46,487 nucleotides of DNA from Antrodiella citrinella (GCA_004802725.1 SGPM01000220.1:1-46487); one strand, 5' to 3'. Shown: positions 10,665-20,883, numbered from the stretch's first letter. The notes: generated by a model from the letters alone, not told the origin. Numbers and translations are program-made.

Positions 10665-12297
10665 TTATGCATTGCGTTCCGCGGCAAAGCGGTGAGAAAC
10701 CCAGTCCCGAAATTGAAGCTCTCCCGCAGCGGATTTTGGAATGTCCAATACAGGTGTTTCTGGAGTACTCACACTGTCTGTGAGGTATTCTGCTTTGAAC
10801 AACGAACCATCGATAAAGGATGGTATGCTGCGAAGGAAGACATATGTCCATATAATAAACGTGATACCTGACGCATTAATATCAGTAACTACTGAGCGAC
10901 ATGGAAGTAGACATGAACGTACATGTCCATGCAGCACCAAATCCACGAAAGAAGGGACTGTTCAGCACCTTGCTTAGCTGTACAAGTAACAGAGCAAAAA
11001 CCCCGTTTGGGAAAATGAGACCCCAATACGCCATCGAGAATGGTACCGAGCTGTTACGAGTAGCAACGATGCAACAACACGCTACCAAGATCCACGCAAC
11101 TGCCATGCTGAAGAGGAGGTACGCGGCACAGAAACATACCGAGAATATCATTTGTCCTGCGAGCGGAGACTGAGGGAAATCCGTCTCGACGTGCACAGGA
11201 AGTAGCTCGGATAGCAGCTGTCCATTAATCAGGAAGGAAAAGCCACCTTGGCCGAGAGGACCCAAGACGAGGAACACGGACAGGATCATATCTACGTCGG
11301 GGGGTCCATGAATGATCAGGCGTAGCAAATATATCGTGATCATCATGGTCGCAAAGGATAGGCCGATGAGCAACATGGAGAGAGAGAATCCGGAAGTCAA
11401 GAGCGCGAGTGTGTGCGAATGGGCTTGGAGGGCGGTCGCAAAAAGACCTCCGGCAGATGAGGCGACAATGAGAGTGACAACTGGAAGGAGCCATACGGCG
11501 GTCATTCTAGCAAGTGCGTGACTTTGCTTGACTATCCTAATATTGAATGAGTGTCAAATGTACAAGTTGTGTGGGAGCCCTTACATTGTGTACATCATGC
11601 CAAATACGATCGCGTATGATAGCGCGACATCGAATAACCAGAGGACCCATAGAGTGTACAACATGGGCCGTCCACCGAATCCCCCGTCTTGATTTATCGC
11701 CTGTGGTAAATGTTGAGCGGTCACGTCACGAGTGCGTAGATAATCGGCGCTCACCAAGGCAGAGTCGAGGAGTGTGATGATTCCCATAGGAAAACAAGCA
11801 ATGTACAAGCTATAAGCAGAATGACGTATCATCTTTGCCCATATCTGTATTCGTGGTTCAAATTTTAAAGAGTGTCGGTGCAAACGAAGAACAGAAGTAT
11901 ACCTCAGGGTATCTTTTGTACCGCAAAATCGTGCATACGATTGCGAACGTGAAGATCACTAGGTTCAAGATAAAAAAGGCCACAGCCATGCGCTTCAGGA
12001 TAAGACTCTCATTGTTATATGGGAAGTTATGCAGCAGAGCAGATATCGCTCCAGTTCCCATAACTAAAAATTGTGTCAGTGTCAAAGTTTCACCAAAAAG
12101 AGGACTCGCTCACCGACCGCATACCAGACCCATGTGAAATGTCTATTGGGAACACGTCAATATACGCCTCTCGAATGTTCATCTGATCATCCGGATCCGA
12201 CACCCACCGTATTCGATATGACCAGCTCTTCCAACGAGAGTAAGGCAGCATACCGAGGGTTGAACGTCGATTGAAAATGCGGGTGCCAGCAGGTCAT
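10665..12297 (-). CDS. SSU1: SSU1-like sulfite/anion exporter (TDT/SLAC1 family), copy 1
   Basis: Seven exons (12297-12254, 12142-12114, 12063-11903, 11844-11755, 11700-11585, 11536-10938, 10867-10665) give 413 aa, close to yeast Ssu1 and Mae1 in length. The spliced protein is a multi-pass membrane protein with the family landmarks HFTWVWYAVVMGTGAISALL, then RYPE, SLYIACFPMGIITLL, the loop GGRPMLYTLWVLW, MTAVWLLPVV, the GPLGQGGF loop and YWGLIFPNGVFALL, then LRSIPSFIDGSLF. The family (PF03595: Ssu1 sulfite efflux, Mae1 malate transport, plant SLAC1) moves small anions across the plasma membrane. SSU1 is more likely than Mae1 by its fungal context, but substrate cannot be read from sequence. 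A TATATA lies 24-30 bp upstream of the ATG. A paralogue lies 1.8 kb upstream. Confidence 0.88.
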
Positions 12298-12320
12298 TTT
12301 ACCTTTGCTCTCCCATTGGC

Positions 12321-12327
12321 TATATAT
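12321..12327 (-). promoter_or_regulatory. TATA box candidate of SSU1 copy 1
   Basis: An ATATATA tract 24-30 bp upstream of the ATG at 12297. If used, the 5' UTR would be very short or transcription would start near the ATG, so this is a weaker candidate than the others. Confidence 0.3.
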
Positions 12328-12925
12328 GGCGACAAACATCATTTCGCACATTCTTGCAGAATCTTGCTCGACGACGCTCGTGCTGTGGGGAAGAAACTAC
12401 CAGTAGTAGCGAGCAGGTGAACAAGAGAATTACGAATTGAATCGTGATGGACCATGCATCACAAGGCCACCCGCATGATGCCACCGCGATGAGTCAGACC
12501 CGATGATCTATCGTGTAAGAGTTCTTCGAAGTCATTGAAGCACCATCGAGAGACTGAGGTGTGCAAGAAGTGTGCCTGTTGAACCGATCTTGCAATTGAG
12601 CAGATGCCCCAGTCACGGCGGTGCAGAAGCTTCAAGCAAGATCGGAGGTGCACCCGGAGATGACCGATTGAGGCACCGGTCTCCACCGGTCACTCAAACA
12701 TATGGACTGTTGTGGAACATAGCAATGGCACTGACATTCAAAGCTTGAGCTATGTCGAATTCAGTACACGCAGTCGGACAATTTTTATACTTCCGGTTCG
12801 TTTTTGTCTTGTTGATTCAAAGCACTGCGTAAGACCAGCGTAAGACAGGCTTAGACAGCAGGAGGACCTGAGCGTACTGTTATTCATCCTAGGTGACTAT
12901 CCAAAACTGGATAGACATTTCATCG
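12328..12925. other. Intergenic region between OPI10 stop and SSU1 copy 1
   Basis: About 600 bp with the 3' end of OPI10 and the upstream region of SSU1 copy 1 (both minus strand). I see no further gene and no repeat. Confidence 0.3.
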
Positions 12926-13642
12926 TCACGACACATTTTCTAAGAATCCTACTCCGCCAGCTTTCACTTTAGACATGAAGCTCTCATACCACCGCGCGAT
13001 GACCGACATGGGTACAGCACTTTCCGGCGTCACCGCACCCCCATTCACAAATCCAGACACATAGTTGAACATATGTCGGACGATCTGCTCTGCTAATCGC
13101 GCTGCATCCGGTGCAGGGGCGTTCCTTGGAACGACAGCAGATTGCAACGTCGACAGCTGCTGTGTGATCTGCTCTTGGGTCTCGATGGAGATTCCGAGGA
13201 CAGCCGTCACTCCCGAGGAAGCAGCTGCGGTGAACATCGCGTGTGCTTGTGCGTTTGCACTTTGTGATTGAAATGTTCCCTTCAGACGGAATATTGCGGA
13301 GGGCTTATCGTTCGAGAGCCTGTATGAGATGTGTTCGATTTTTTTTTGTCCATCGAGAAGCTCAGGAAAGTACCCACATGCCGAGAAGTTGGAATCCTTT
13401 TCCTGGCCAGAAGAAGTGTACGGTCGCTCCATACCCAGGAGGAAATGGCACTTCAGTTAACTAGTTAGTCTTAAACCTACATACTGATGATACAAGAAGA
13501 GTCCATACGCACCTGTCCCTAACAAGAAGACACATAGATGGTTGATATCTTCGGCGTTCGGTAGCTCGAATAGAGCGTGACTTTCGTCAACTTGTTGCAG
13601 ATTTGTCTGCAAGAGACGTCCTGCGACACAGCATCCGAACAT
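12926..13642 (-). CDS. OPI10: Hikeshi / OPI10 family protein
   Basis: Three exons (13642-13513, 13450-13378, 13319-12926) give 198 aa, the usual length of the family (about 197). The N-terminus is typical: [20 protein letters not shown], then [20 protein letters not shown], then [20 protein letters not shown] and [16 protein letters not shown]. Human Hikeshi imports Hsp70 into the nucleus during heat stress. Yeast Opi10 mutants overproduce inositol. The C-terminal part (residues ~150-198) is a helical region with [12 protein letters not shown] and ends GFLENVS. The gene sits between the two SSU1-like genes on the same strand but shows no functional link to them. Confidence 0.93.
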
Positions 13643-14136
13643 GACTGACTGGAGGACTGCGGTATATGTGGCGCAGACGCTAAATTAAAGATCTTTTTGA
13701 GAGCAGATGCGGGGTCAAACTATAAGTACGCCGCTCTGTTTCAAAGGAGATGTGGGTCCAGTTGGTTTGCTGTAGTTGAACGTGCCCAGACCCTCGCATC
13801 AACATTGGAATTACGTCACGGGCGCTCCTAGAACTATTTCGTATCGTTCCAGTTTGTTTTACTGTATAGCCCCTCAGACTCAGAGTCATCGTCGTTCTCC
13901 CCTTCCGCACAACGATATGTCATTGATAATACCACAAGCTGATGCGGATTGTGCCCTCAGCAACTTGAGACTTGCAGGTATATATGAATAGATATTTCCA
14001 GTTTCCACAAGCTCGGATCATACACTGGCAAGAGCCGCTACTGCACACTGACAATTACATGTGCAACGGTTGTACAAAGTGATACGAATAGGTTTCACCA
14101 GAGAGGCAGATGCAAGTGAATGATTCTACGAAAGGC
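13643..14136. other. Intergenic region upstream of OPI10
   Basis: About 490 bp between the OPI10 start and the stop of SSU1 copy 2. It should hold the OPI10 promoter. There is no convincing gene. A TATATATG at about 13980 is far from the ATG and is probably not a core element. Confidence 0.3.
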
Positions 14137-15587
14137 TTAGCGAGAAGTAACGTTACCCACAGCGTGTCCGTTGCCAGCATCCTCCTTGCGCTTCTCGCTG
14201 CGTGCCATATCAATCTCCTCCAGACATGGTGCCTCAAAGATGGCGCCATTGCGAACAAACATCAACGTCCGGACGAAGACTCCGCACCACAGCACGAGCG
14301 TGGCGCCAGCAAGTATGCATCCGTATATACGGAAGAATGGTGAGTCCAGCGTATAGTAGAGTTCGATCGTCAAGTTGGCGTAGACCCCCTGGAAGAAAAC
14401 AGATCAGCATACTGCTTAAACGAGGATGAAAGATACTGACGTTCGGGAAAATTAGGCCCCAAGTTGGCAATTTGAACGGGAAATGCTCGCGGGACAGTAC
14501 TGTCTGTACCGAGAGAAGTGCGAAGAAGAACCACATCGTTGCCAAAGCCCAAAGTACAACGGCTAAGCAGACACATACTACATTGATGATCTCTCCTGTG
14601 GTCGAGGCACGAAGGAACTCAGATTTTCCGTACGAGAGTGGGAGGATAGATCGGAAGCCAGTTCCGAGCAAGAGGACGCAGTAACCACCTTGAGACATAG
14701 GTCCCAATGGGATGAAGGTGCTGATTACTGATCCACCTTGCGGTATACCGTGTACGATCAAGCGGAAGAAGTACACGGTCAACATCATGACAGCGAGGGC
14801 CTCTCCGATCGACACCATTATGAGGGAAAGTGTGAGCGTGAGAAGCGCATGATTGGTTGAATATTTCGCGAGTTCGGGTGCAAGGACTCCTCCGGAAGAG
14901 GCTGCGACGATGGAGGCGACGACTGGTAAGATCCAGATTGCGGTCATGCGATTCAATGCGTGGTCTTGTTTCGTCATCCTAGAAAAAAATGAGTGACAAG
15001 GGAAGACAACGCGAAGGTGATAGTTGCATACATTATATGTACCATAGGGAAGGCGCAGAGGACTGAAATCGCAGAATCCACCCACCAAAACGCCCAGAGT
15101 GTGTACAAAAACGGCTTCCCACCAATGTGCCAATTTGAGTATAGGAGAGAAACGCTGACGTTGATCAGCGTAGCCGCACCCATAGGGTAAGTGCCGATGT
15201 ACAAGCTTTGCACTGGATGTCGAATCATTATGGACCAGATGTCGGGGAATATGATGTAACGCGTGAGAGTAAGAACGTTGAATAGAATGAACAGGAAGAG
15301 GTTGAGGAAGAAGAAGATGGCGGAGAAGACCCTCATGGGGAGCGTATCCGACCCATAAGGAAAATTACGGAACAGGATGGATATCGCGCCAGTGCCTGCG
15401 GTTATGTGGTCAGCACGAGATGAACAAAGTACGATACATGGTATCCTACCCATAATTACGGCAAACCATGCCGGAGTAAAATGCCTATGCATATATGCAA
15501 GATAAACGATGAGCACAAACTTCCCTACATGACGTAGTCGACGTACCGTACACAATCCTTGAGGGATTTGGTATTGCTTTCAACCAT
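14137..15587 (-). CDS. SSU1: SSU1-like sulfite/anion exporter (TDT/SLAC1 family), copy 2
   Basis: Five exons (15587-15547, 15484-15450, 15395-15032, 14978-14441, 14388-14137) give 409 aa. The protein aligns with copy 1 throughout: HFTPAWFAVIMGTGAISILF, RNFPYGSDTL, SLYIGTYPMGAATLI, GGKPFLYTLWAFWWVDSA, MTAIWILPVVASIVAASSGG, GPMSQGGYCVLLLG, and WGLIFPNGVYANLTIELYYT before FFRIYGC. It is clearly a paralogue but well diverged, so the duplication is not recent. It lacks two introns present in copy 1, one remaining intron is at the same codon and phase (HIM/MTKQ), and others are shifted. The C-terminal tail is basic and polar (DMARSEKRKEDAG). A TATATA lies about 75 bp upstream of the ATG. It is divergent from the gene at 16100. 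Confidence 0.88.
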
Positions 15588-15660
15588 CTTCACCGAACGT
15601 TTTGAATTTGACGATACAATTCTGGAGAGGGATGTATGAGTGAGTCAGGCCTACGGTTCT

Positions 15661-15669
15661 CCTATATAT
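15661..15669 (-). promoter_or_regulatory. TATA box candidate of SSU1 copy 2
   Basis: The minus strand reads CATATATAG, 74-82 bp upstream of the ATG at 15587, a usual distance for fungal TATA elements. Confidence 0.45.
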
Positions 15670-16020
15670 GTACACCCAGAATTCCGAATTCGGAGCTTCT
15701 CGGTATGCTCAGAGCAAGCGACACCTGACTATTCCCAAAGTATTCCTGCGCATGTCACTGTACAGAAGGACGAATATTCGAAAAAAGGATGTCTCATGGC
15801 AGAAAGAGCAAGAGCACGAGACTGGTTCGGTCGACTCAGGATGATCATAACCTCAGTTTGTCGATCTGCGCGTCGTTGAAGGCTGGCCGCCCAGAGGAGT
15901 GCTCGGCTATCTTGGGCATCCGTAACCGGAAGGAGTGTCCCACGCCTTGACAGTTCTTCTCGACCGCCACTTGCTGAGACTGGCACTGGCAGCGACACCT
16001 TTCACCCGTGGGCCGTCGTC

Positions 16021-16027
16021 TTATAAA
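16021..16027 (+). promoter_or_regulatory. TATA box candidate of the gene at 16100
   Basis: TATAAAG about 75 bp upstream of the ATG, followed by a pyrimidine-rich leader (CTCCCACTCCCTCTCGCCG). It argues for the ATG at 16100 rather than an earlier in-frame codon, although the frame is open from 15935. Confidence 0.5.
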
Positions 16028-16099
16028 GGACGGAGACGACGTGCATGGTCTGTCGGTGACCTTTCTTCGCCTCCCACTCCCTCTCGCCGTCGCCTCACC

Positions 16100-18005
16100 A
16101 TGTTTGGCTTCTTCACCCGTTCATCGGAAACAGTTGACGTCTCAAGGGAACCCGGCAAGCAACCTGCGGAGATGGTGACGACGACGACCCTTGCTGTTGA
16201 CATCGTCCTCCCGCTGGACAACGACGCGTCAACCCAAGATGATGGAGTCGCATCGACGACCACAGGAGTCGGGATAGTGGATGCATCTGCAGAGCCGTCT
16301 CAGGCTGCCGCTGAACCCACTGCTGAATCCGAAACGAAAGACTCCAGTGCTCCTGTTAGTGTTACGCCGCCAACCCTTCCGGAGTCGAACAGTGGAAAGT
16401 TGGCGACGAAATTAGGGACACCTGTGCGTCCTGGACGTCGCTTCTCATGGCGTACCATGTCTTTCCTTGGTGGAGAGAAGCGGGACGATCACAAGGTTCA
16501 GCTATCCTCGGTACAGGAGAGGGAAAAGAGGCATCAAGTGGCAACCGACCATGCTATCTGGGAACGCAAGGAGTCGCGTTCCGACCGCCGCGCCAGAGCA
16601 TCTGCTCAGGTCGTTCGCTCTTTTATCGTCGGGCCTTCCATGACCCCGTCCCAGCCGAAGGCGAAGATCTCTTCGCGTAAGCTGGAGCAAGTGAAATCTG
16701 AGTTGGTCAACCCCAAGTCTGCAAACAGAGTCATCGCTCAGCTTCGTGCAATGCCGTCTTCTGATCACCCCGCGGGTGACGCAGCTCAGTATCCCTCAGG
16801 ACCCATACACGCAGTCTGTTTCGCGTACACGGATGCCGACGCGCACGAGAAACACTTCTCAAAGCTGACCGAGGACTCGGACGGTATTGAGCAGACCACG
16901 CAGAGGGCAATGAACGTCAAGTCTGCCATGACTTCTGTCGCGAACGTCACCAATGCTTCCCTTTCCCAAATCGCTACGCTCTTCTCCGAGCTTCACATTG
17001 TCAGTCTCATCACTGCTCCTGATCTCGGCTTAGGTCAGCCTGGTGATGGACCGGGATTGCTGAGTGGTGCGGTGCCCACTGCAGAGACGGTCCTCCAGGG
17101 TGTGCAGCAAATCACGCCTCAACTCATGGCCTTGGGATACGCAACAGGAAATGTGATTCTGCCAGATCACTCTGGTGTTTATCCACCAACAGACAGAATG
17201 TCTGTGATCACATGTGCGTATGTCATTTTTGCGGTAGCTCTTCTCTAAAGAAAGTTTCATGCAGATTGGTGGGGCTTCGAGGTCGCATTGCCGCCGCCCT
17301 CTATCAAGTATCTAGCCGTGAGTCACACCAGTCTGGTAGAAATTCGCAAGGCACTCATCATACTCATATTAGGGCGCTCCTTCTGTTGCGCATGCTGTGA
17401 TCAACTTCCTTACTGGCCTCTCGATGGTCAATAACGGAGTGCGAGAGATTCTACCCTTCATACGCTACATTGCGCAGTACATCGACTCGGAGTTCAATAT
17501 GATCAAGCAGAATGATCACGGCAAGGGTGTTGTATGCGCTGCTACATGGTAAGTAATGGATGTCCAACTACATGTAGAGAGACCGTGCTAATGGATATGC
17601 AGGCTTCTGCCGCCCGCTCTAGTACCTCGTCCGTGGGACTTCCCGGACCCGCCACGTCCAGGAGCTAAGCCCATTGGCAAACCCATTAATGAGCCTGTTG
17701 ATGGCGACGACACGACGGTACCCGACCCTTCTCCGTCCTCACCGCCAACAGAACGAAATTCTCCTGTTTTGGCACCACCTCTCTCTTTGCCGTACTTCCC
17801 AGCTTCGACAGCGCCGAATACGGCGCCTCCAGTCGACGAAACGCCAGTCGATGTAGCTGCCACTGCGCTTGACGAGAGCGTTCCAGACGTCAGAGTCATA
17901 CCTCCGACACCACCTGCTACGGAGACTCTACGCGGTGCGCCAGAGGGCTTGAATGTGGCGGAAACAGACATCTCTGCGCCGAAGGCTGTGACTGTATCTG
18001 CATGA
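16100..18005 (+). CDS. Unrecognised basidiomycete protein
   Basis: Four exons (16100-17213, 17265-17317, 17373-17548, 17603-18005) keep phase and give 581 aa. The N-terminal ~170 residues are disordered and Thr/Ala/Ser-rich. A basic stretch follows (ERKESRSDRRARASAQVVRS). The central region (about 210-470) looks folded: NRVIAQLRAMPSSDHP, then IEQTTQRAMNVKSAMTSVAN, VLQGVQQITPQLMALGYATG, SVITYWWGFEVALPPPSIKY, NGVREILPFIRYIAQYIDSE and CAATWLLPPALVPRPWDFPD. The last 110 residues are Pro/Thr-rich. I do not recognise a domain. The well-ordered core and clean splicing suggest a real conserved gene. There is no signal peptide or clear membrane span. It is convergent with the I9 inhibitor gene. Confidence 0.8.
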
Positions 18006-18256
18006 TTCTTTCTTTTCCATTTGGACCTTGGATTGTCATTTATACCACTTGCATATTCACGATTCACGACCTTTCACGACGGTTTCGGCATACCTTCTCT
18101 GTGATACCCTCTCGGCTTCGATCTGTCCCTAACACACGACACTCCCGAATTTCTTCGCACTGTTGAATTATCCCAGATATTCCTCGTTACAACCCCCTCG
18201 CACGTATCTTCTTATGATACCAGTGTTACATGGCCTCCTTCTGTACGCATATTCCT

Positions 18257-18737
18257 TCACTGGGTGGTGACAACACCATCGGGCTCTGGAACGGAGGTCG
18301 ATATTCAATTGTAGATCAGCAGTTGGTGGCAGGAACGGACCTATGACTGCTATTGGGCTATCCGTCAAAGACGATTGCAGCTGCTGGAAGTAAGCGTCGG
18401 GTATGCTTGCAGAGAATCCCTGTAAAGAGAACGATGAGATACACAATTCCAAGGTCGAGAGTGGCGTGCCCTCCTCACCTTGATGGAGGCATCATACACC
18501 TGATGCACGGCACCTCCTGAACATCGCGACCTTGCGTCAGTCAACCAAATCGCAAGCATCTGGTGTAGACTCACCATTGCTCGAGACGTCCTGGGCGTAC
18601 TTCTGGATCTGCTCCGGCGTAGCCGAGTCCTTGAACATGATGATGTATTCTGCGATCCCGGGTAATCGAGGAGCATCGGAGGCCCTGTGAGTATCTTCCA
18701 GTGGGACTTTGAATGAACGAGACTTACTGCCAGACAT
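18257..18737 (-). CDS. Inhibitor I9 / subtilisin propeptide-like protein, copy A
   Basis: Five exons (18737-18728, 18649-18575, 18516-18479, 18419-18341, 18285-18257) give 76 aa, the size of yeast Pbi2 (75 aa) and of the Pleurotus proteinase A inhibitor. The core is YIIMFKDSATPEQIQKYAQD, then GGAVHQVYDASIKGFSASIP, then YFQQLQSSLTDSPIAVIEPD, ending GVVTTQ. This is the inhibitor I9 fold (subtilisin propeptide), made without a protease domain. Such proteins inhibit subtilisin-like vacuolar or cytosolic serine proteases, and Pbi2 also helps vacuole fusion. There is no signal peptide, so it should act inside the cell. The first exon codes only MSG plus one base. A TATA-like CATATAAAC lies about 65 bp upstream. 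A twin gene follows at 19066-19541. Confidence 0.92.
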
Positions 18738-19065
18738 TGTGTGTATGTATGAGATGTGGTGAAAGCAGGGAATGAAAGGGTATGAAGGCAAGTGGCGGTT
18801 TATATGAGACAGCACTAGTCCTGCGGTACGCTGCGTACCGGTGCCGCGTCTCGTCTGGAGCGGATCTCATCTATGACGACTTGTGGGCGCACGTACGAAT
18901 CATTCGCTTGGCGCAGTGCACAGTCGCTGCGATTCTCGTCGCTGACTCGCTCGACACAGATTCATAGCGATTGCAATATTCGTACATTCCCTTATGCGAA
19001 GTAGTTTACAAAGCATCAGATCGTCTTTATTTGGCTTCTTCTCCTCACAATGAACTTGAAGGCTT

Positions 19066-19541
19066 TCACTGAGTGTTCACGATGCTATCGGGCTCTACCA
19101 GCGACCAGAGTATCAGCACATTGAATTCAAGGGTGAGGGTAAAATGGTTCACCTATGATCTCAATGGGGCTATTGGCTAACGAAGCTTGCAGATGATTGA
19201 AGTATGCATTGGTGATGCTCGCAGAGAATCCCTGCAAGAGTACAATCCGTCAACATCTGCTGACAGCCGCAAGAGAGCAGTCCAACCCCTGCACACCTTT
19301 ATGGACGAGTCGTACACCTGATGCACTGCGCCTCCTATCAGCCACACACTGATGTTAGTAGACTGATTGCAGAGTATCAGGCAAGCGATACGAATGAGAC
19401 TGACCATTGCTAGAGACATCTTGCGCATACTGCTGCATCTGTTCCGGAGTAGCAGAGTCCTTGAACATGATGATGTATCCTAAGTGCACTGTGAGTATTT
19501 CACGGTAGCGGGTTGGTTCGGAGATCCTCACTTTCAGACAT
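19066..19541 (-). CDS. Inhibitor I9 / subtilisin propeptide-like protein, copy B
   Basis: Five exons (19541-19532, 19479-19405, 19334-19297, 19231-19153, 19094-19066) with coding lengths 10-75-38-79-29, identical to copy A, giving 76 aa. The core is YIIMFKDSATPEQMQQYAQD, GGAVHQVYDSSIKGFSASIT and a C-terminus EPDSIVNTQ. By my own alignment of the two spliced proteins about 59 of 76 residues are the same, with changes concentrated in the C-terminal half. It looks intact. Two donors are non-optimal (gtcagt, gtgtgc) but all phases close. ATATA sequence lies about 25-30 bp upstream of the ATG. Same role as copy A: an intracellular inhibitor of subtilisin-like proteases. A product of tandem duplication. 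Confidence 0.88.
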
Positions 19542-19676
19542 TGCAACCTAAATCTGAGTGCAAGTATATAGTAGATTGTGCAGATAGGTGTAGGGTAGGT
19601 AGCAACCGGCAATATAGTTGCGACTGCGGGTGACTCTCTAGCTCTAGCACTGGGGCGTCGGCGACTCGCGTCTACG

Positions 19677-19926
19677 GTACGCGGTTCGTTCGCGCAAAAA
19701 AGTGTCGCGCGACGGAAATTGGCGCCGTCCGGGGTTCGATTCCAGCTGGTGCAANCNTTTTTACAACATTTATTTCTGNCCTTTTTGACGTCTCTATCAA
19801 ACATTGTAGGTAGAGTAGCACACTATTATGCAGTTTTGGTATTTTTAAATGGTTGTATCGTTGAGAAAACGTGTTTGGTGTGGTTAGCCGTTCAGCGCCT
19901 ATTCCAGGGACATCCGACATCGCACA
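19677..19926 (+). repeat. Inverted repeat element, left copy (possible tRNA-related SINE)
   Basis: About 250 bp. Its ends, CGGTTCGTTCGCGCAAAAA (from 19682) and GCGCCTATTCCAGGGACATC (19896-19915), recur in inverted orientation at 20344-20600. Inside, GGTTCGATTCC (19733-19743) is an exact match to the RNA polymerase III B-box consensus, followed by CAGCTGGTGCA, which resembles the 3' end of a tRNA. I could not find a convincing A box, and the T-stem does not pair properly, so it is not a tRNA gene. Three Ns occur inside. No open reading frame of interest. A short non-autonomous element is the best explanation. SINE is a hypothesis. Confidence 0.5.
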
Positions 19927-20343
19927 TATCAGATATATGGCGTCTCCCGCACGTGGTTCGACCGAACTTGGCATGCTAAATCAATTACATAATGTTCATC
20001 AGACATGCAGATATATACGGCCGTGGGCGTGCCGGCACGGTAGCTGACTGCCAATAAGTACACCATCTGAGACCGTCTGACCGCCTGACCGTAACTTTCA
20101 CACATTTTTGGACACACCTAAATGTTGAAAAAGAATTTAAATCAAAGTCCTTACACTGTGTGGAAACATCGTGAAGAATGTGTCTGAGATGAGAGAACGA
20201 ACGATGAATGTTGGTAGACTAGAAGTCGGAGTTTGAACAATGCTCGATGGTCGACTGACAACTTCCCCTTTGGGAGGATTTAACAATGCCGAACAGCAGC
20301 CGAGGTGACATGTCTTTAAAATTCATCAGTTGATCTAAAGTCA
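19927..20343. other. Unique spacer between the inverted repeat copies
   Basis: About 415 bp between the two inverted element copies. Open frames are short and interrupted and I see no domain. If the copies pair, this would be the loop of a hairpin. Confidence 0.4.
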
Positions 20344-20600
20344 TGTGCGATGTCGGATGTCCCCGGAATAGGCGCTGGANNNNCNNCCACTACCNANNNG
20401 CGGNNNNCTCNNNNATNNNACCANNNNNNNNNNNNNNNNNNNNNNNNNNNNNNNNNNNNNNNNNNNNNNNNNNNNNNNNNNNNNNNNNNNNNNNNNNNNN
20501 NNNNNNNNNNNNNNNNNNNNNNNNNNNNNNNNNNNNNNNNNNNNNNNNNNNNNNNNNNNNNNCNGCTNGNNNGNCACTTTTTGCGCGAACGAACCGCGTC
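20344..20600 (-). repeat. Inverted repeat element, right copy, mostly N
   Basis: Opposite orientation to the left copy. The visible ends match it: TGCGATGTCGGATGTCCCCG with GAATAGGCGCTGG on one side and CACTTTTTGCGCGAACGAAC with CGCGT on the other. Bases 20380 to about 20574 are almost all N, with a few scattered calls. The spacing between the ends (~257 bp) agrees with the left copy (~250 bp), so the Ns probably stand for the body of the same element. Confidence 0.55.
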
Positions 20601-20780
20601 TCTCGGTCAATAGTTGGTCTGCCTAGGGGAGACTAGGCGCGATATCTTGAGACTCTTTCTTATGCTCACCAACCGATGGATAGTGAANGATAAAAATTCT
20701 CCCCCAGCGCAGCTCCCTTCCATCTGTCACGGTCAGGCTGTAGTCGCTTTCAAAGGACTACTAAAAGGTTGTCACAAAAA

Positions 20781-20883
20781 GGGCCTGGCCGGGAGTTGAA
20801 CCCGGGGCCTCCTGCACTGATCCTCGGAATCCGAGGAGGAGAAAATTCCCGAAGCAGGAATCATACGACTAGACCACCAGGCC
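20781..20883 (-). tRNA. tRNA-Pro(CGG): tRNA-Pro (anticodon CGG) with a 31-nt intron
   Basis: Read on the minus strand: acceptor stem GGCCTGG paired with CCAGGCC plus discriminator C (20781); D arm GTC...GAT; anticodon stem CCTGC/GCAGG; loop TTCGGGT with anticodon CGG at 20851-20849; T arm CCGGG-TTCAACT-CCCGG. An intron sits at the canonical place, after the base 3' to the anticodon (20847-20817, 31 nt). It carries CCTCGGATTCCGAGG, part of which can pair with the anticodon region, as usual for nuclear pre-tRNAs. Mature length is 72 nt, as in other eukaryotic tRNA-Pro. Confidence 0.93.

Noticed and set aside
19682..19750. Possible tRNA gene suggested by GGTTCGATTCCAGC
   Set aside because: No pairing T stem, no anticodon arm and no acceptor stem could be drawn. 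Only the B-box motif is convincing, so it is treated as part of a repeat element.
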